The position numbers were made by a program, and so were the translations under genes. A stretch of DNA of 32,845 nucleotides from a bacterium (GTDB taxonomy: Bacteria; Verrucomicrobiota; Kiritimatiellia; CAIKKV01; CAITUY01), in assembly GCA_037143175.1 (NCBI GenBank), contig JBAWZF010000033.1:1-32845 (forward strand), given 5' to 3'. This document shows positions 7,274 to 16,335 of this stretch, one piece after another. Under the pieces are notes generated by a model. The model searched no databases and was not told the origin of the DNA. It was given only the letters and a program-made list of their open reading frames with translations. How positions within the stretch are numbered: position 1 is the first letter of the stretch; the number at the start of each line of letters is the position of its first letter.

Positions 7274-8335
7274 ATGAATCGTCAGTATTTCATTGATTTG
7301 ACCCGGAAAGATGTGCGAGTGCCCATTGGCGTAGATATGATTCTGCATCAATACCCTGATGTGGATGCCATTCTTGACAATGGGGAGCGGATGGGCCAAG
7401 TGCTGCTGGAGGCCGCGCGGTTCTATAACAGCCCGATCGTGATGCCCCACATGGATCTGATGCTGGAGAAAGACCATCTCCTGTCCCTGATGGGTATCCC
7501 CGCAGTGGATCGTCCGGCATATCATTTCCACGGTTGTCCATCGGATGACATGGTGAGTGAATTCAAGTCGAAGATAAAAGGCCCTCTTGGCAGGAGGATG
7601 GAGGCCCGGAATGATGCCATCCGGTATGTGGCGACCCATTCGACGCTCTTACCCATGGGAATTTCCATCGGCCCTTTTTCGTTGATGACCAAACTGTTGG
7701 CTGATCCCATCACACCTATTTTTCTTCATGGTATGGGCATTACCGGCGACGAGGATTCGGAAGTCAGGGCTGTAGAGATTTGCCTGGACTTGGCGCTGGC
7801 GGTGGTTTTGCGTGCCATTGAATCGCAACTGGATGCTGGTGCCCAGATCATCATCGTTGCCGAACCAGCCGCCAATTCCGTTTACCTCTCACCCAAACAG
7901 ATGGAGGAGGGGGCTGATATCTTTGACCGGTTTGTGCTGGCCCAGAATGCGGTCATGCGCAAGCTCGTGGCTGATCGCGGGGCGGCCTTGATTTTTCATG
8001 ATTGTGGTGCACTTACGCCCGGGATGATTCGTAAACTCGACACTCTTCGCCCAGAGGTTTTCAGTTTTGGTAGCCCCGTGAATTTATGGGAGGCGGCGGA
8101 CCTTGTATCTAAGGACACAGTTCTCTATGGGAATCTTCCCTCCAAACGGTTTATGTCCGACTCCCTGATCACGGTTGAACAGGTGAAGGAGATGTCCTGT
8201 GACCTGGCGGCACGGATGCGGGAAAAGAACCATCCTTTCATGCTGGGAACGGAATGCGACGTGCTTTGTGTTCATGAACATAAAGAGGTGATTGCACGCA
8301 AGGTGGAAGCCTTCATGACCTGTTCGTTACAGTAA
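7274..8335 (+). CDS. UroD-family corrinoid-linked methyltransferase (MtaA/MtbA-like)
   Basis: This 353-residue enzyme is of the MtaA/MtbA/CmuA type within the UroD superfamily. It keeps His242-x-Cys244 (FHDCG) and Cys328 (GTECD), the likely zinc ligands that activate the methyl-accepting thiol or other acceptor. Substrate-pocket segments such as LMGIPAVDRPAYHF are typical. It is the first full-length gene of a tight plus-strand operon with an OFA transporter and a MetF-MetV fusion. The methyl group is therefore most plausibly passed toward tetrahydrofolate, but this is inference. An AGGATG ribosome site lies nine bases before ATG 7274. The adjacent PocR/AraC gene is its probable regulator. 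Confidence 0.88.
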   Translation: MNRQYFIDLTRKDVRVPIGVDMILHQYPDVDAILDNGERMGQVLLEAARFYNSPIVMPHMDLMLEKDHLLSLMGIPAVDRPAYHFHGCPSDDMVSEFKSKIKGPLGRRMEARNDAIRYVATHSTLLPMGISIGPFSLMTKLLADPITPIFLHGMGITGDEDSEVRAVEICLDLALAVVLRAIESQLDAGAQIIIVAEPAANSVYLSPKQMEEGADIFDRFVLAQNAVMRKLVADRGAALIFHDCGALTPGMIRKLDTLRPEVFSFGSPVNLWEAADLVSKDTVLYGNLPSKRFMSDSLITVEQVKEMSCDLAARMREKNHPFMLGTECDVLCVHEHKEVIARKVEAFMTCSLQ

Positions 8336-8350
8336 TTGTTAGAGAGAAAT

Positions 8351-9664
8351 ATGTCATTAAACAACAAACGATGGTGGATTGCGGTTTCCGGAACCTGTCT
8401 CCAGATTTGTCTGGGCTCGGTATATGCCTGGAGTTATTTCCAGATGCCCCTGATGAACCGGTATCATTGGAGTAACACCCAGGTGTCGTGGGTATTCAGC
8501 CTAGCGATATGTTTTCTGGGTTTGGCGGCGGCATGGGGCGGGATGAACCTGGGCAAATGGGGGCCCCGTCGTCTGGCGATGCTAGGGGGGGTGCTGTTCG
8601 GGTCTGGCACCTTGATTGCGGCCCTGGCGTTGCATGTCGAGTCACTCATCCTGCTCTATGTGGGATACGGCATAGTGGGTGGAACGGGACTCGGACTTGG
8701 CTATGTCACTCCGGTGGCGACGGTGGCCAAATGGTTCCCCGATAAGAAAGGATTTGTCACAGGCATGGTGGTCATGGGGTTCGGGCTGGGTGCCATGCTG
8801 ATGAGCAAGGTGCTGGCACCGATGTTGATGGCGGCGACGGGGGGTAATCCAGTCTCTGTTTTCGCTTTTCTCGGCGTTTTCTTTCTGATTACGGTCACCT
8901 TGTGCGGTACGGTACTTCAGAATCCCCCGGCCGGGTATGTTCCGGAGGGTATGACCCCAACCTCCAGCACGGTGTGCGCCTTCAGTGATGAATACGTTCC
9001 CATCAGTTCCTATTTGCTGTCGCGGCGATTCCTGACCATGTGGGGCGTCTTTTTCTGCAACATCGTTGCAGGGATCGCTATCATCGGTTTTCAGTCCCCA
9101 CTGTTACAGGATTTGCTCAGGAAGGAGAATCCTGTCATGACAACTTCAGCCCTGGTTTCAACCGGGGCCACCCTGATCGCAGTGAGTTCCCTGTTTAATG
9201 GAATCGGGCGCTTTTTGTGGGGTGGGCTCTCGGATCGCATAGGTCGTATTCAAGTCTTTCGCATTATGCTGGCGACCCAGGGCCTGGCCTTCCTGATATT
9301 GTCCAGGGTGGAGAACCCTTGGCTCTTTGCCGTGCTGGTTTGTTATGTCCTGCTTTGCTATGGCGGTGGATTCGGGGCAATGCCCTCTTTCGTGTTGGAC
9401 GTGTTCGGGGGAAAGCGGATGCCATGGGTGTATGGCAGCATTCTCACGGCATGGTCGGCGGCGGGGATTGTCGGCCCGCAGATCGTAGCCTGGCTGAAAG
9501 ATCATTATGCCCAACAGGCTGGTCCGGTGTCATTTCTTGTGGGTGCGGGTTTCCTGATTATAGGGTTGGCGCTGTCGGGGTATGTAACCGATGAACCCTT
9601 CGCCTTGCGTGCGCCTGTGAACCCCAAAGGGTCCGTACTCAATGATGTGGTGGGTAAATGCTAA
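8351..9664 (+). CDS. OFA-family MFS transporter (oxalate/formate antiporter-like)
   Basis: I start at ATG 8351 (MSLNNKRWW), with AGAGAG just upstream; an in-frame ATG at 8336 is possible. The ~437-residue protein has twelve predicted membrane helices. It carries the OFA signature GSVYAWSYFQMPL in helix 1 and conserved GxGLGLGYVTPV in helix 4, and after the central loop GRFLWGGLSDRIGR in the loop between helices 8 and 9. OFA members exchange small organic anions such as oxalate, formate or lactate; substrates of most are unknown. Lying between a methyltransferase and a methylenetetrahydrofolate reductase, it may import a methylated substrate or export the demethylated product. Confidence 0.88.
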   Translation: MSLNNKRWWIAVSGTCLQICLGSVYAWSYFQMPLMNRYHWSNTQVSWVFSLAICFLGLAAAWGGMNLGKWGPRRLAMLGGVLFGSGTLIAALALHVESLILLYVGYGIVGGTGLGLGYVTPVATVAKWFPDKKGFVTGMVVMGFGLGAMLMSKVLAPMLMAATGGNPVSVFAFLGVFFLITVTLCGTVLQNPPAGYVPEGMTPTSSTVCAFSDEYVPISSYLLSRRFLTMWGVFFCNIVAGIAIIGFQSPLLQDLLRKENPVMTTSALVSTGATLIAVSSLFNGIGRFLWGGLSDRIGRIQVFRIMLATQGLAFLILSRVENPWLFAVLVCYVLLCYGGGFGAMPSFVLDVFGGKRMPWVYGSILTAWSAAGIVGPQIVAWLKDHYAQQAGPVSFLVGAGFLIIGLALSGYVTDEPFALRAPVNPKGSVLNDVVGKC

Positions 9665-9698
9665 ATAAAAAACCGCAGTCAACCATGGAGATTCGATC

Positions 9699-11219
9699 AT
9701 GTTAAGAGACGCACTTTTAAACGGCGAGTTTGTCATCACTTGCGAATTTGTGCCCGGTCGTGGAAAAGAGGGGGCAAGCCTGGATGCAGCACTTCTCTTC
9801 GCGCGGGATGTCGTAGGATCGCTTCCGAAAATTCATGCCGTCAGCTTGACCGACAATCCCGGCGGTAACGCGGCCATGATTCCCGATGCCTTGGCCCCGG
9901 AGATTCTCAAAACGGGAATGGACGTGTTGATTCATTTCTCCTGCCGCGACATGAACCGAAATGCCATGGAATCGCGCCTGATGGCCCTTGCCCGGGCGGG
10001 CGCCAATAATCTTCTGGTTATCTCAGGCGACTATCCATCGGGCGGATATGACGGTAATGCGGCTAGTGTGTTTGACCTTGATTCTGTGCAGGCCGTCAAA
10101 TACATCAAACAATTAAATGCCGGGCTTGAGATTTCCGGAGTCAAGAAAGGCACCGTGACCCGCATGCCGCCAACCAGTTTCCTGGTTGCGGCGGCGGTAT
10201 GTCCTTTCAAGGCGACTGAAGAGGAACTACTGCCCCAGTATTTCAAGATGGAGAAGAAAATCGCGGCGGGTGCCGACTTTATCATTCCTCAGCTCGGGTA
10301 TGACATGCGCAAGTTCCTGGAGATCAAACGTTATTTGCGGAGTCGAGGATTGAATGTGCCAGTGTTGGGAAACGTCTATGTGTTGAGTTATGGCGCGGCC
10401 AAAGCGATGAATGCAGGTATGGTCCCCGGTTGTGTCGTCACGGATGAGTTGTTGCGCGTGGTCGAAGCGGAGTCAAAAGAACCTGACAAAGGGAAGTCGA
10501 AACGTCTGGAGCGGGCGGCCAAGATGGTCGCCATGTTCAAGGGCATGGGCTTCAACGGGGTTCATATCGGAGGGTTTGCCCTCAAAACGGAAGACTTTCG
10601 TTTTATCATTAATCGCGCCGTTGAATTGGAGTCACGTTGGGAGGAGTTTATTCCCGAGGTATCGTTCGCTCGTGATGGCGAATATTATGCTTTCCCTCCG
10701 CCAGCCAACTACGTCGATTCCGATCAGGATAAGGATGTTGTCAAAGGCCTTGGAAAAGGGCGTCGTATCTGGGGTTATGAAATGTCAAAGCTGTTTCATC
10801 GTATTGTCTTTGAGCGTAGCAGCGTGGTCGCGCGTATACTTACCTGGTACTACAAAAGGATTGGCGATCAATCTGTTTTGGCTCGTCTCTCGCATGCCAA
10901 CGAGCATGCAGCCAAGATGTTACTTTATGGATGCCAGGACTGCGGGGATTGCGCGCTGACGGATATGGCCTTCTGTTGTCCCAAAGCCCTGTGTGCTAAA
11001 CAGCAGCGAAATGGTCCCTGCGGCGGCAGCGTGAACGGGATGTGTGAAGCGTATTCAGATTCCCGGCCTTGTGTGTGGACTCTGGTGTATAACCGCCTGA
11101 AGAGCGATGGAAAGCTCGATGAAATAAGGACCCATTACGTGCCCCCTCAACGATCACAGTTGGCGCATACGTCAGGATGGGCCAATTATTTTCTTCGGCG
11201 TGATCATAACGCAAATTGA
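9699..11219 (+). CDS. metF: Methylenetetrahydrofolate reductase fused to MetV-like Cys-rich domain
   Basis: The 506-residue protein begins with a MetF TIM barrel (about residues 1-300). Barrel markers include FVITCEFVPGRG, AVSLTDNPGGN and ADFIIPQLGYD. MetF interconverts methylene- and methyl-tetrahydrofolate using flavin. The C-terminal part (about residues 370-470) carries a Cys cluster: GCQDCGDCALTDMAFCCP, then CAKQQRNGPCGGSVNGMCE. This is the domain known as MTHFR C-terminal or MetV, which binds Zn or Fe-S and partners MetF in acetogens. Fusion in one chain differs from the common separate metV/metF genes. Position at the end of the methyltransferase operon suggests oxidation or assimilation of methyl groups through folate. 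Confidence 0.9.
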   Translation: MLRDALLNGEFVITCEFVPGRGKEGASLDAALLFARDVVGSLPKIHAVSLTDNPGGNAAMIPDALAPEILKTGMDVLIHFSCRDMNRNAMESRLMALARAGANNLLVISGDYPSGGYDGNAASVFDLDSVQAVKYIKQLNAGLEISGVKKGTVTRMPPTSFLVAAAVCPFKATEEELLPQYFKMEKKIAAGADFIIPQLGYDMRKFLEIKRYLRSRGLNVPVLGNVYVLSYGAAKAMNAGMVPGCVVTDELLRVVEAESKEPDKGKSKRLERAAKMVAMFKGMGFNGVHIGGFALKTEDFRFIINRAVELESRWEEFIPEVSFARDGEYYAFPPPANYVDSDQDKDVVKGLGKGRRIWGYEMSKLFHRIVFERSSVVARILTWYYKRIGDQSVLARLSHANEHAAKMLLYGCQDCGDCALTDMAFCCPKALCAKQQRNGPCGGSVNGMCEAYSDSRPCVWTLVYNRLKSDGKLDEIRTHYVPPQRSQLAHTSGWANYFLRRDHNAN

Positions 11220-11552
11220 ATCCGTTCAGGCTGTCGACCGTGCGGCCAATCAAGTCGAGTTCCACAGTGCGGAACAGATCCCGGGAAGATCAGACCATGA
11301 TCGGATTTCCGGTGGATGGCATTGGGTGAATTCGTTAAGAGAACCTATAGTTTCCACCGAAAGGTCTCGGTTGTCCCTTTATCCCAGCCATCCCACACAT
11401 GACTTGCGCCAGCAGGTGGCAAGGAAGCGGTAAGGCGGGATGGCAGTCGGAGCGGTTCGTAATAGGGGAGTAACCGTCGTATGACAAAAGCATAAATGGC
11501 ATCGCCGCTTCTCTTTTATTCCTTTCTGCAACGATCAACTTGATGACTCAAT
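11220..11552. other. Intergenic stretch after metF; structured, no firm gene
   Basis: No convincing gene is present on either strand. GCCATCCC (11387-11394) pairs with GGGATGGC (11437-11444) and encloses a smaller GCCA/TGGC hairpin, so an RNA from either strand would fold here. On the minus strand, directly downstream of a cobalamin riboswitch, a 55-codon frame (11335-11502) starts at an ATG with GAGAAG upstream. Its product (begins MPFMLLSYDGY) has no family resemblance or membrane segment. I see no intrinsic terminator between the riboswitch and the 3' end of metF. Confidence 0.4.
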
Positions 11553-11691
11553 ATGCGGGTCGGTATTCTGGTTTCCTGATCAACCTACTGATCGTGCCTT
11601 CCCATCTTACGACAGTGGCCTAAACGATGTTCGTTCCCGGTTACAGCGGCGGGACCGCGACGGATTTACACCGTCTTCCCGACAAACGCAT
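11553..11691 (-). promoter_or_regulatory. Cobalamin riboswitch, copy 1 (no clear downstream gene)
   Basis: Read on the minus strand, this holds the standard core of a B12 riboswitch. It has GACGGTGTAAATCCGTC, GCGGTCCCGCCGCTGTAACC, then GCCACTG and GGGAAGGC. The B12-box region reads AGGAAACCAGAATACCGACC. Paired ends (ATGCG/CGCAT) close it. It is nearly the same as copy 2 at 16116-16254. The transcript would run leftwards into a stretch without a recognisable gene and then antisense to metF. The stretch equivalent to the copy-2 -10 box (TATAAT) is not conserved here, so it may be a relic. Confidence 0.88.
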
Positions 11692-11762
11692 TGCAATTAC
11701 GTTACAATTATTATGTCAGGCTGGAGGAAAGTACAAGGTGAGCATTGGGTTTTTATCACAGT

Positions 11763-12400
11763 CTAATTGTAGTAACGGGGCAGGTAAATGGTGAACGTGG
11801 TGCCTTGGCTCGGCGTGCTGTGAACCTTGATGGCTCCGTCGTCCCGGAAGGTAACCACTACATAGTCGCCGGGTTGGAGGAAATTGGGTTGATGCTGGCA
11901 GTCGGCTGCGAGGAGCGTTCGATTGGCCGCTTCGATGGTAATATGTCCTGCTTTCAGGTATGACCTCGTTCAGGATCTGCATCGTTGGCGTGATGGTTTG
12001 TTTCCGTGAAAAAGTCAGCAATTGCTGCGCGAGTTCGGCGGCACGGTGTGCTGCTATCTGGATTCCGCGGAGGTCGGCAAGGATCGGATTGCCTGGTGTT
12101 AAATTTTCCGCGATGACGTCCGAAAAGCTCAGGATGATTTGGAGCTTGTTGTTGAAGTCGTGGGCTATACCACCTGACAACTGACCCAATGCCTCCAGCT
12201 TCTGGGCTTGGAGGAACTGGCCCTCTAGTTTTTTGCGTTCCGCTGCCGCCTGATTACGTTCCTCTTCTTTTTGGATGCCGGCCGCAATAATACTAAGGAA
12301 TTCAAGATCACTCTGCTTGGGCGCGAAGTCATGCTGAAAAACGACGCAGAGTGCCCCTGCAACCTCTTCTGCATTCCAGACCGCCTTTCGACGGTTTTGC
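11763..12400 (-). pseudogene. Sensor histidine kinase pseudogene (GAF-HisKA remnant)
   Basis: On the minus strand the end of a GAF-like domain and a coiled linker (AERKKLEGQFLQAQKLEALG) lead into HisKA. The phospho-acceptor is in GGIAHDFNNKLQIILSFSDV. After ...MQILNEVIP the frame shifts by one and jumps to the HATPase part (LKAGHITIEAANRTL). That part skips the N-box and, after TFRDDG, goes straight to AIKVHSTPSQGTTFTIYLPR, so the G-boxes are gone too. It ends at TAG 11763-11765. Two or more internal deletions make a working kinase impossible. The 5' end is ill-defined near 12400. Confidence 0.8.
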
Positions 12401-12428
12401 CCTTAACTCATTTCTTCTTTTCGGTATC

Positions 12429-12457
12429 TTATTCAATACCCGTAGTATTTTTGTCAA
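12429..12457 (-). promoter_or_regulatory. Candidate promoter for the histidine kinase remnant
   Basis: On the minus strand a perfect TTGACA (12457-12452) is followed after 17 bases by GAATAA (12434-12429), a weak -10. It sits in a short AT-rich gap between cbiB and the kinase pseudogene and points at the latter. Confidence 0.35.
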
Positions 12458-12470
12458 GGGTTCCTATCGA

Positions 12471-13412
12471 CTAGAATGAGCGGCGGGCCAGTAGGCCCAG
12501 GGCCAGAAACAGCGCCATGGTGGTGAACATGAGGAGATTGGCCTGGAGAATATGTTGGGCGGTGAGCGGTGTCAGGGCATCGCCGATGGTGGGTTTCTCA
12601 AGAGGTTCCCCGTCGTAAATAGCGGTGCCACCGAGTTGTACGCCCAGCGCGCCGGCCATGGCCGCTTCCGGTAAGCCGGAGTTGGGGCTGGCATGTTTTC
12701 GGCCATCCCTCCGGAGTATGCACCATGACTGTAGCGGGCGCATGTTCAGGAAGACTGCGGCCACGCCGATCAACGGTGCGGTGAGGCGGGCCGGGAGGTA
12801 ATTGGCAAGATCGTCAAGGCGGGCAGAGGCCCACCCAAAACGGCAGTAACGCGGCGTCAGGTAGCCAAAGGTTGAGTCCAAGGTGTTGATGGCACGATAG
12901 GTCATGGCGCCCAACGGGCCCGCAAGAAGGGCGAAAAAGAGGGGGGCGGTAACGCCGTCGACAGTGCTTTCGGCTACACATTCAACAGCCGCCCGGGTGA
13001 CGTCGGCTTCATCGAGGGTATCCGTATCGCGCCCGACAATCATGGCGACCCGCTTGCGGGATAGGGGGAGATCTCCAGCCTTCAGCTCGTGATAAACCGA
13101 CATGCTGTGCCTGGCGAGATCGCGGGGTGCGATCGCCGTGTAGATGGCCAGAATAGAGACGATATCGCTGGCGACAGGATGCAAGAGCATCGCACCATGA
13201 ATCAGCCCCCAGACCGCGAAGGCAGTTGAGCCAACCACCAGTAACACCACCAGCACGCCGGCCGCATATTCGTTTTTGAGGAGGCGCCGCAGGGGGGCTT
13301 CCAGCCGTTGTGCCAGCCAGCCGATGCCCCGGACAGGATGCGGCAACCAGCGGGGATCTCCAATCATGAGATCCAGGCCGACGGCGGCAAGTATGTGTAA
13401 TGTCAGGGTCAT
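12471..13412 (-). CDS. cbiB: Adenosylcobinamide-phosphate synthase CbiB
   Basis: This 313-residue membrane protein joins aminopropanol phosphate (or its precursor) to adenosylcobyric acid late in cobalamin synthesis. Family motifs are all present: [14 protein letters not shown] near the N-terminus, [33 protein letters not shown], and [23 protein letters not shown] with a following IYDGE. There are four or five hydrophobic segments. Its ATG overlaps the stop of the CobC-CobQ fusion gene (ATGA), so the two are translated together under the riboswitch at 16116. The fusion partner supplies the aminopropanol-phosphate arm and cobyric acid, the two CbiB substrates. Confidence 0.93.
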   Translation of the reverse strand: MTLTLHILAAVGLDLMIGDPRWLPHPVRGIGWLAQRLEAPLRRLLKNEYAAGVLVVLLVVGSTAFAVWGLIHGAMLLHPVASDIVSILAIYTAIAPRDLARHSMSVYHELKAGDLPLSRKRVAMIVGRDTDTLDEADVTRAAVECVAESTVDGVTAPLFFALLAGPLGAMTYRAINTLDSTFGYLTPRYCRFGWASARLDDLANYLPARLTAPLIGVAAVFLNMRPLQSWCILRRDGRKHASPNSGLPEAAMAGALGVQLGGTAIYDGEPLEKPTIGDALTPLTAQHILQANLLMFTTMALFLALGLLARRSF

Positions 13413-15988
13413 TTTCGTAATCCCATCAACCGGTAGATTTCGTCGATGCGCAGGGCTTTTCGCACGACCCCCGCCAATTCATTCAATGCCAGTTCGATAT
13501 CGTAGGCGGCATAGGTGCCTTCCATCGGCGCGAGCCCACGGCGGGTCCTCAGGCGATTGATGAACCAACGGCGGAAATCGTCGGCATCGAAGACGCCATG
13601 CAGATAAGTGCCCCAAATGCGGCCGTCGGTATCGACCACGCCAATCGACTCGCCATCAGTCCGGATGAATAGGGGGGGGGACGCCGCGGATTGGGTCTGG
13701 CCATGATGTATCTCGTATCCATGCACGGTGAGTTCGGAGGGAGCGTGCCGTGCCGAGACGCGAAGCAGGGTTTTTTCGCCCTTCATGATGGTTCGGATAT
13801 CAAGCAATCCCAACCCGTTGGCCCGGCCGCTGGCGGTTTCCACGCAATCAGGATCCTCAATCTCCCTGCCGATCATCTGGAATCCGCCGCAGATCCCGAC
13901 GATCTCGGTTTCGCCCATGGCGGCAAGTCGCAGAATGCGATCCGCCAGCCCTGTCTGTTTTAGGTAGGACAAATCATGCAGGGTATTCTTACTTCCGGGA
14001 ATGATCACGGCATCGGGTTCGCCCAGTTCGCCTGCGGAACGGACAATGCGCAAATGAACGTCCGGTTCCACCTTGAAGGCGTCGAAATCGGTAAAGTTGG
14101 AAATATGGGGAAGATCAATGACGGCAATCTCAATCGCCGCCCCGTCCTGTTTCGCGTGGACTATGACGCCGCTCTTGAATGACACCGAATCCTCTTCGGG
14201 AAGATTCAAGTTGGATAGGTTCGGCACCACGCCCAGCACCGGACGGCCGGTAACCCGCAGCATGTAGTCCAGGGCATCACACAGCAGGGATTCCTGGCCG
14301 CGGAAACGGTTGACCACGAACCCGGCGACGAGGGCGCGTTCCCATTCCGTCAGGACCTCCATGGTGCCGACAAATGCCGCGAACACGCCGCCGCGATCAA
14401 TGTCGCCCACCAGCAAGACCGGGGACTGGGCGTAGCGGGCCATGTTCATGTTGACGATGTCGTGCGACTTCAGGTTCACCTCGCCGGGACTGCCCGCGCC
14501 CTCCAGGACGATGACATCATGGTCGGCCGCCAGTTCGTCGTAGGCCCGGCAGATCGTCTTAAAGGCTTCCGGTTTATAGCGGATGTATTCGTCAACCGAC
14601 ATATTCCCCACAGGCTTGCCCATCACGATAACCTGGGAGCCTGTATGGGAGTTGGGCTTGAGCAGTACCGGGTTCATCCGAACGTCGGGTTCGATCCGGC
14701 AGGCCTGCGCCTGAACCACCTGTGCTCGGCCCATTTCACCGCCATCGCGCGTCACGAACGAGTTGAGCGACATGTTCTGGGACTTGAAGGGTGCCACCCG
14801 GTATCCGTCCTGAAGCAGAATGCGGCAAAGCGCGGACGTAATCACGCTCTTTCCAGCATTTGATGTCGTTCCCTGGAACATGATGGCGGGAGTGCGGCGC
14901 GGGGTGGGTGTGGGGCGCCGTGTTCTGGTGACGGATTGCAGTGCGCTGATGAGGCGCTCATTTTCCACCCTTGGCCGGACGGCCACCCGGAAGTAGCGGT
15001 TGTCCAGACCTCGGAAATTTCCACATGACCGGATGGCAATGCCGTGTTCCTTGAGTAGTTGTTTTGCTAGGGTATCGGCGTTGTTGGCGGAACCGGTTAG
15101 CCGGGCTAGAAGGAAATTGGCGGCACCGGGATAGGGAACGAGGCCGCTGATTTGACTCAATTCATTCAGCAACCAGTCCCGTTCCTGGCGGACCAGAGTT
15201 CGGGAACGTGCCACGTAAGCGGTGTCCTCAAGGGCGGCCGCGCCCACGGCCTGTGCCAGGGTATTGACACTCCAGAGCGGCTGGCGTTCGCGCGCCTTTT
15301 GAATCATGCTGGCATTGGCTACGAGGCATCCCAGCCGCAGCCCGGGGATGGCAAAGATCTTGGTCAGCGAGAGCAGGACGGCGACATTGGCGGGCCGATT
15401 CACTGTCAGACTGTCGAAATCCTCCACGAAATCGCCAAATGCCTCATCTACGATGAACAGGCTGTCAGGGTGGGCGGCGGCCAGCAAGTGCAGGGCCCCG
15501 GCGGGGCAGAGGCAGCCGGTCGGATTGTTGGGGTGGCCGATGAACACCGTGGCGGGGGTCTTCAACAAAGGGTTAAGCCGGGCGGGGTCGAGTTTGAATC
15601 CTTCGGATTCGTTCAGGGGCAATTCGATGAGGCTCATGCCGGCGAGACGGGCTGCACGGCCGTAATCACTGTAAGAGGGAACAGGGATGATGGCGCGAGC
15701 GGTTCCGGCGACCTGGGTCAGCAGGCTGAGCAACTCGGTGGAGCCGTTTCCGGTGAGGACTTCCTCCAGAGTGGCATGGTAGCGATCAGCGGCAGCATTT
15801 GCCAGGGCGGTGGCTCCAGGATCAGGGTAGTGGGCAAGATCAGAAATGTGGCGGCTGATTAGCGGACGAAGCCAGTCGGGCGGGCCGAGGGGATTGATAT
15901 TGGCGCTGAAATCAAGAATATTGCCCGGGGCTTGTCCTGCATCCTGTGCCAACTGTTTCAGATTTCCACCATGTTCAAACTCAGCCAT
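13409..15988 (-). CDS. Fused threonine-phosphate decarboxylase (CobC/CobD) and cobyric acid synthase (CobQ)
   Basis: The 859-residue chain contains two enzymes. Residues 1 to ~352 are a PLP aminotransferase-fold decarboxylase making aminopropanol phosphate. Its markers are [27 protein letters not shown] and the PLP-lysine motif [15 protein letters not shown] Thr/Pro/Arg linker follows. From Met370 there is full CobQ, which amidates adenosylcobyrinic acid diamide. It has a P-loop-like [29 protein letters not shown], the glutamine-amidotransferase Cys in [10 protein letters not shown] and His in GYEIHHGQT. No ribosome site precedes Met370, so this is one polypeptide. It is the first gene after the riboswitch-terminator leader and overlaps cbiB by ATGA. 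Confidence 0.93.
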   Translation of the reverse strand: MAEFEHGGNLKQLAQDAGQAPGNILDFSANINPLGPPDWLRPLISRHISDLAHYPDPGATALANAAADRYHATLEEVLTGNGSTELLSLLTQVAGTARAIIPVPSYSDYGRAARLAGMSLIELPLNESEGFKLDPARLNPLLKTPATVFIGHPNNPTGCLCPAGALHLLAAAHPDSLFIVDEAFGDFVEDFDSLTVNRPANVAVLLSLTKIFAIPGLRLGCLVANASMIQKARERQPLWSVNTLAQAVGAAALEDTAYVARSRTLVRQERDWLLNELSQISGLVPYPGAANFLLARLTGSANNADTLAKQLLKEHGIAIRSCGNFRGLDNRYFRVAVRPRVENERLISALQSVTRTRRPTPTPRRTPAIMFQGTTSNAGKSVITSALCRILLQDGYRVAPFKSQNMSLNSFVTRDGGEMGRAQVVQAQACRIEPDVRMNPVLLKPNSHTGSQVIVMGKPVGNMSVDEYIRYKPEAFKTICRAYDELAADHDVIVLEGAGSPGEVNLKSHDIVNMNMARYAQSPVLLVGDIDRGGVFAAFVGTMEVLTEWERALVAGFVVNRFRGQESLLCDALDYMLRVTGRPVLGVVPNLSNLNLPEEDSVSFKSGVIVHAKQDGAAIEIAVIDLPHISNFTDFDAFKVEPDVHLRIVRSAGELGEPDAVIIPGSKNTLHDLSYLKQTGLADRILRLAAMGETEIVGICGGFQMIGREIEDPDCVETASGRANGLGLLDIRTIMKGEKTLLRVSARHAPSELTVHGYEIHHGQTQSAASPPLFIRTDGESIGVVDTDGRIWGTYLHGVFDADDFRRWFINRLRTRRGLAPMEGTYAAYDIELALNELAGVVRKALRIDEIYRLMGLRK

Positions 15989-16006
15989 TGTCAGAGTCCT
16001 TGATCC

Positions 16007-16048
16007 AAAAAAAAGGCATCCCGACGCCCTTTCGGGAGCCGGGATGCC
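16007..16048 (-). terminator. Intrinsic terminator in the cobalamin leader
   Basis: On the minus strand GGCATCCCG (16048-16040) pairs perfectly with CGGGATGCC (16023-16015) and is followed by eight T's (16014-16007). It lies between riboswitch copy 2 and the CobC-CobQ start at 15988, so it is the likely expression platform: B12 binding should favour it and stop transcription. A second hairpin (TTAACCCC/GGGGTTAA, about 16079-16103) lies between the aptamer and the terminator. Confidence 0.85.
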
Positions 16049-16115
16049 GATATTTCATCCCCAAACAGAGTTTCACTTTTAACCCCTCTCCACGGGGGTT
16101 AAGTCATGATTCACG

Positions 16116-16254
16116 ATGCGGGTCGGTATTCTGGTTTCCGGATCACTCTACTGATCGTGCCTTCCCGTATTTCGACAGTGGCCTGAACGATGTTCGTCCC
16201 CGGTTACAGCGGCGGGACCACGACGGATTCACACCGTCTTCCCGACAACCGCAT
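16116..16254 (-). promoter_or_regulatory. Cobalamin riboswitch, copy 2 (controls cob genes)
   Basis: On the minus strand this has GACGGTGTGAATCCGTC, GGTCCCGCCGCTGTAACC, GCCACTG, GGGAAGGC and the GGAAACCAGAATACCGACC box, closed by ATGCGG/CCGCAT ends. A TATAAT -10 box lies upstream at 16312-16307. Downstream come a hairpin and an intrinsic terminator, then the cobyric acid synthase fusion and cbiB. High adenosylcobalamin should therefore shut off cobalamin synthesis by premature termination. Confidence 0.95.
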
Positions 16255-16335
16255 TACAACTACAGCGGGAACAATATGTCAGGCAGGTGGAAAGCACAAG
16301 ATGAGAATTATATCTTACCCAGCGGAGCATGGTGA

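Noticed and set aside
11335-11502. Gene controlled by riboswitch copy 1
   Set aside because: Frame has a possible start but the product shows no family, membrane helix or signal, so I kept it only as part of the intergenic description.
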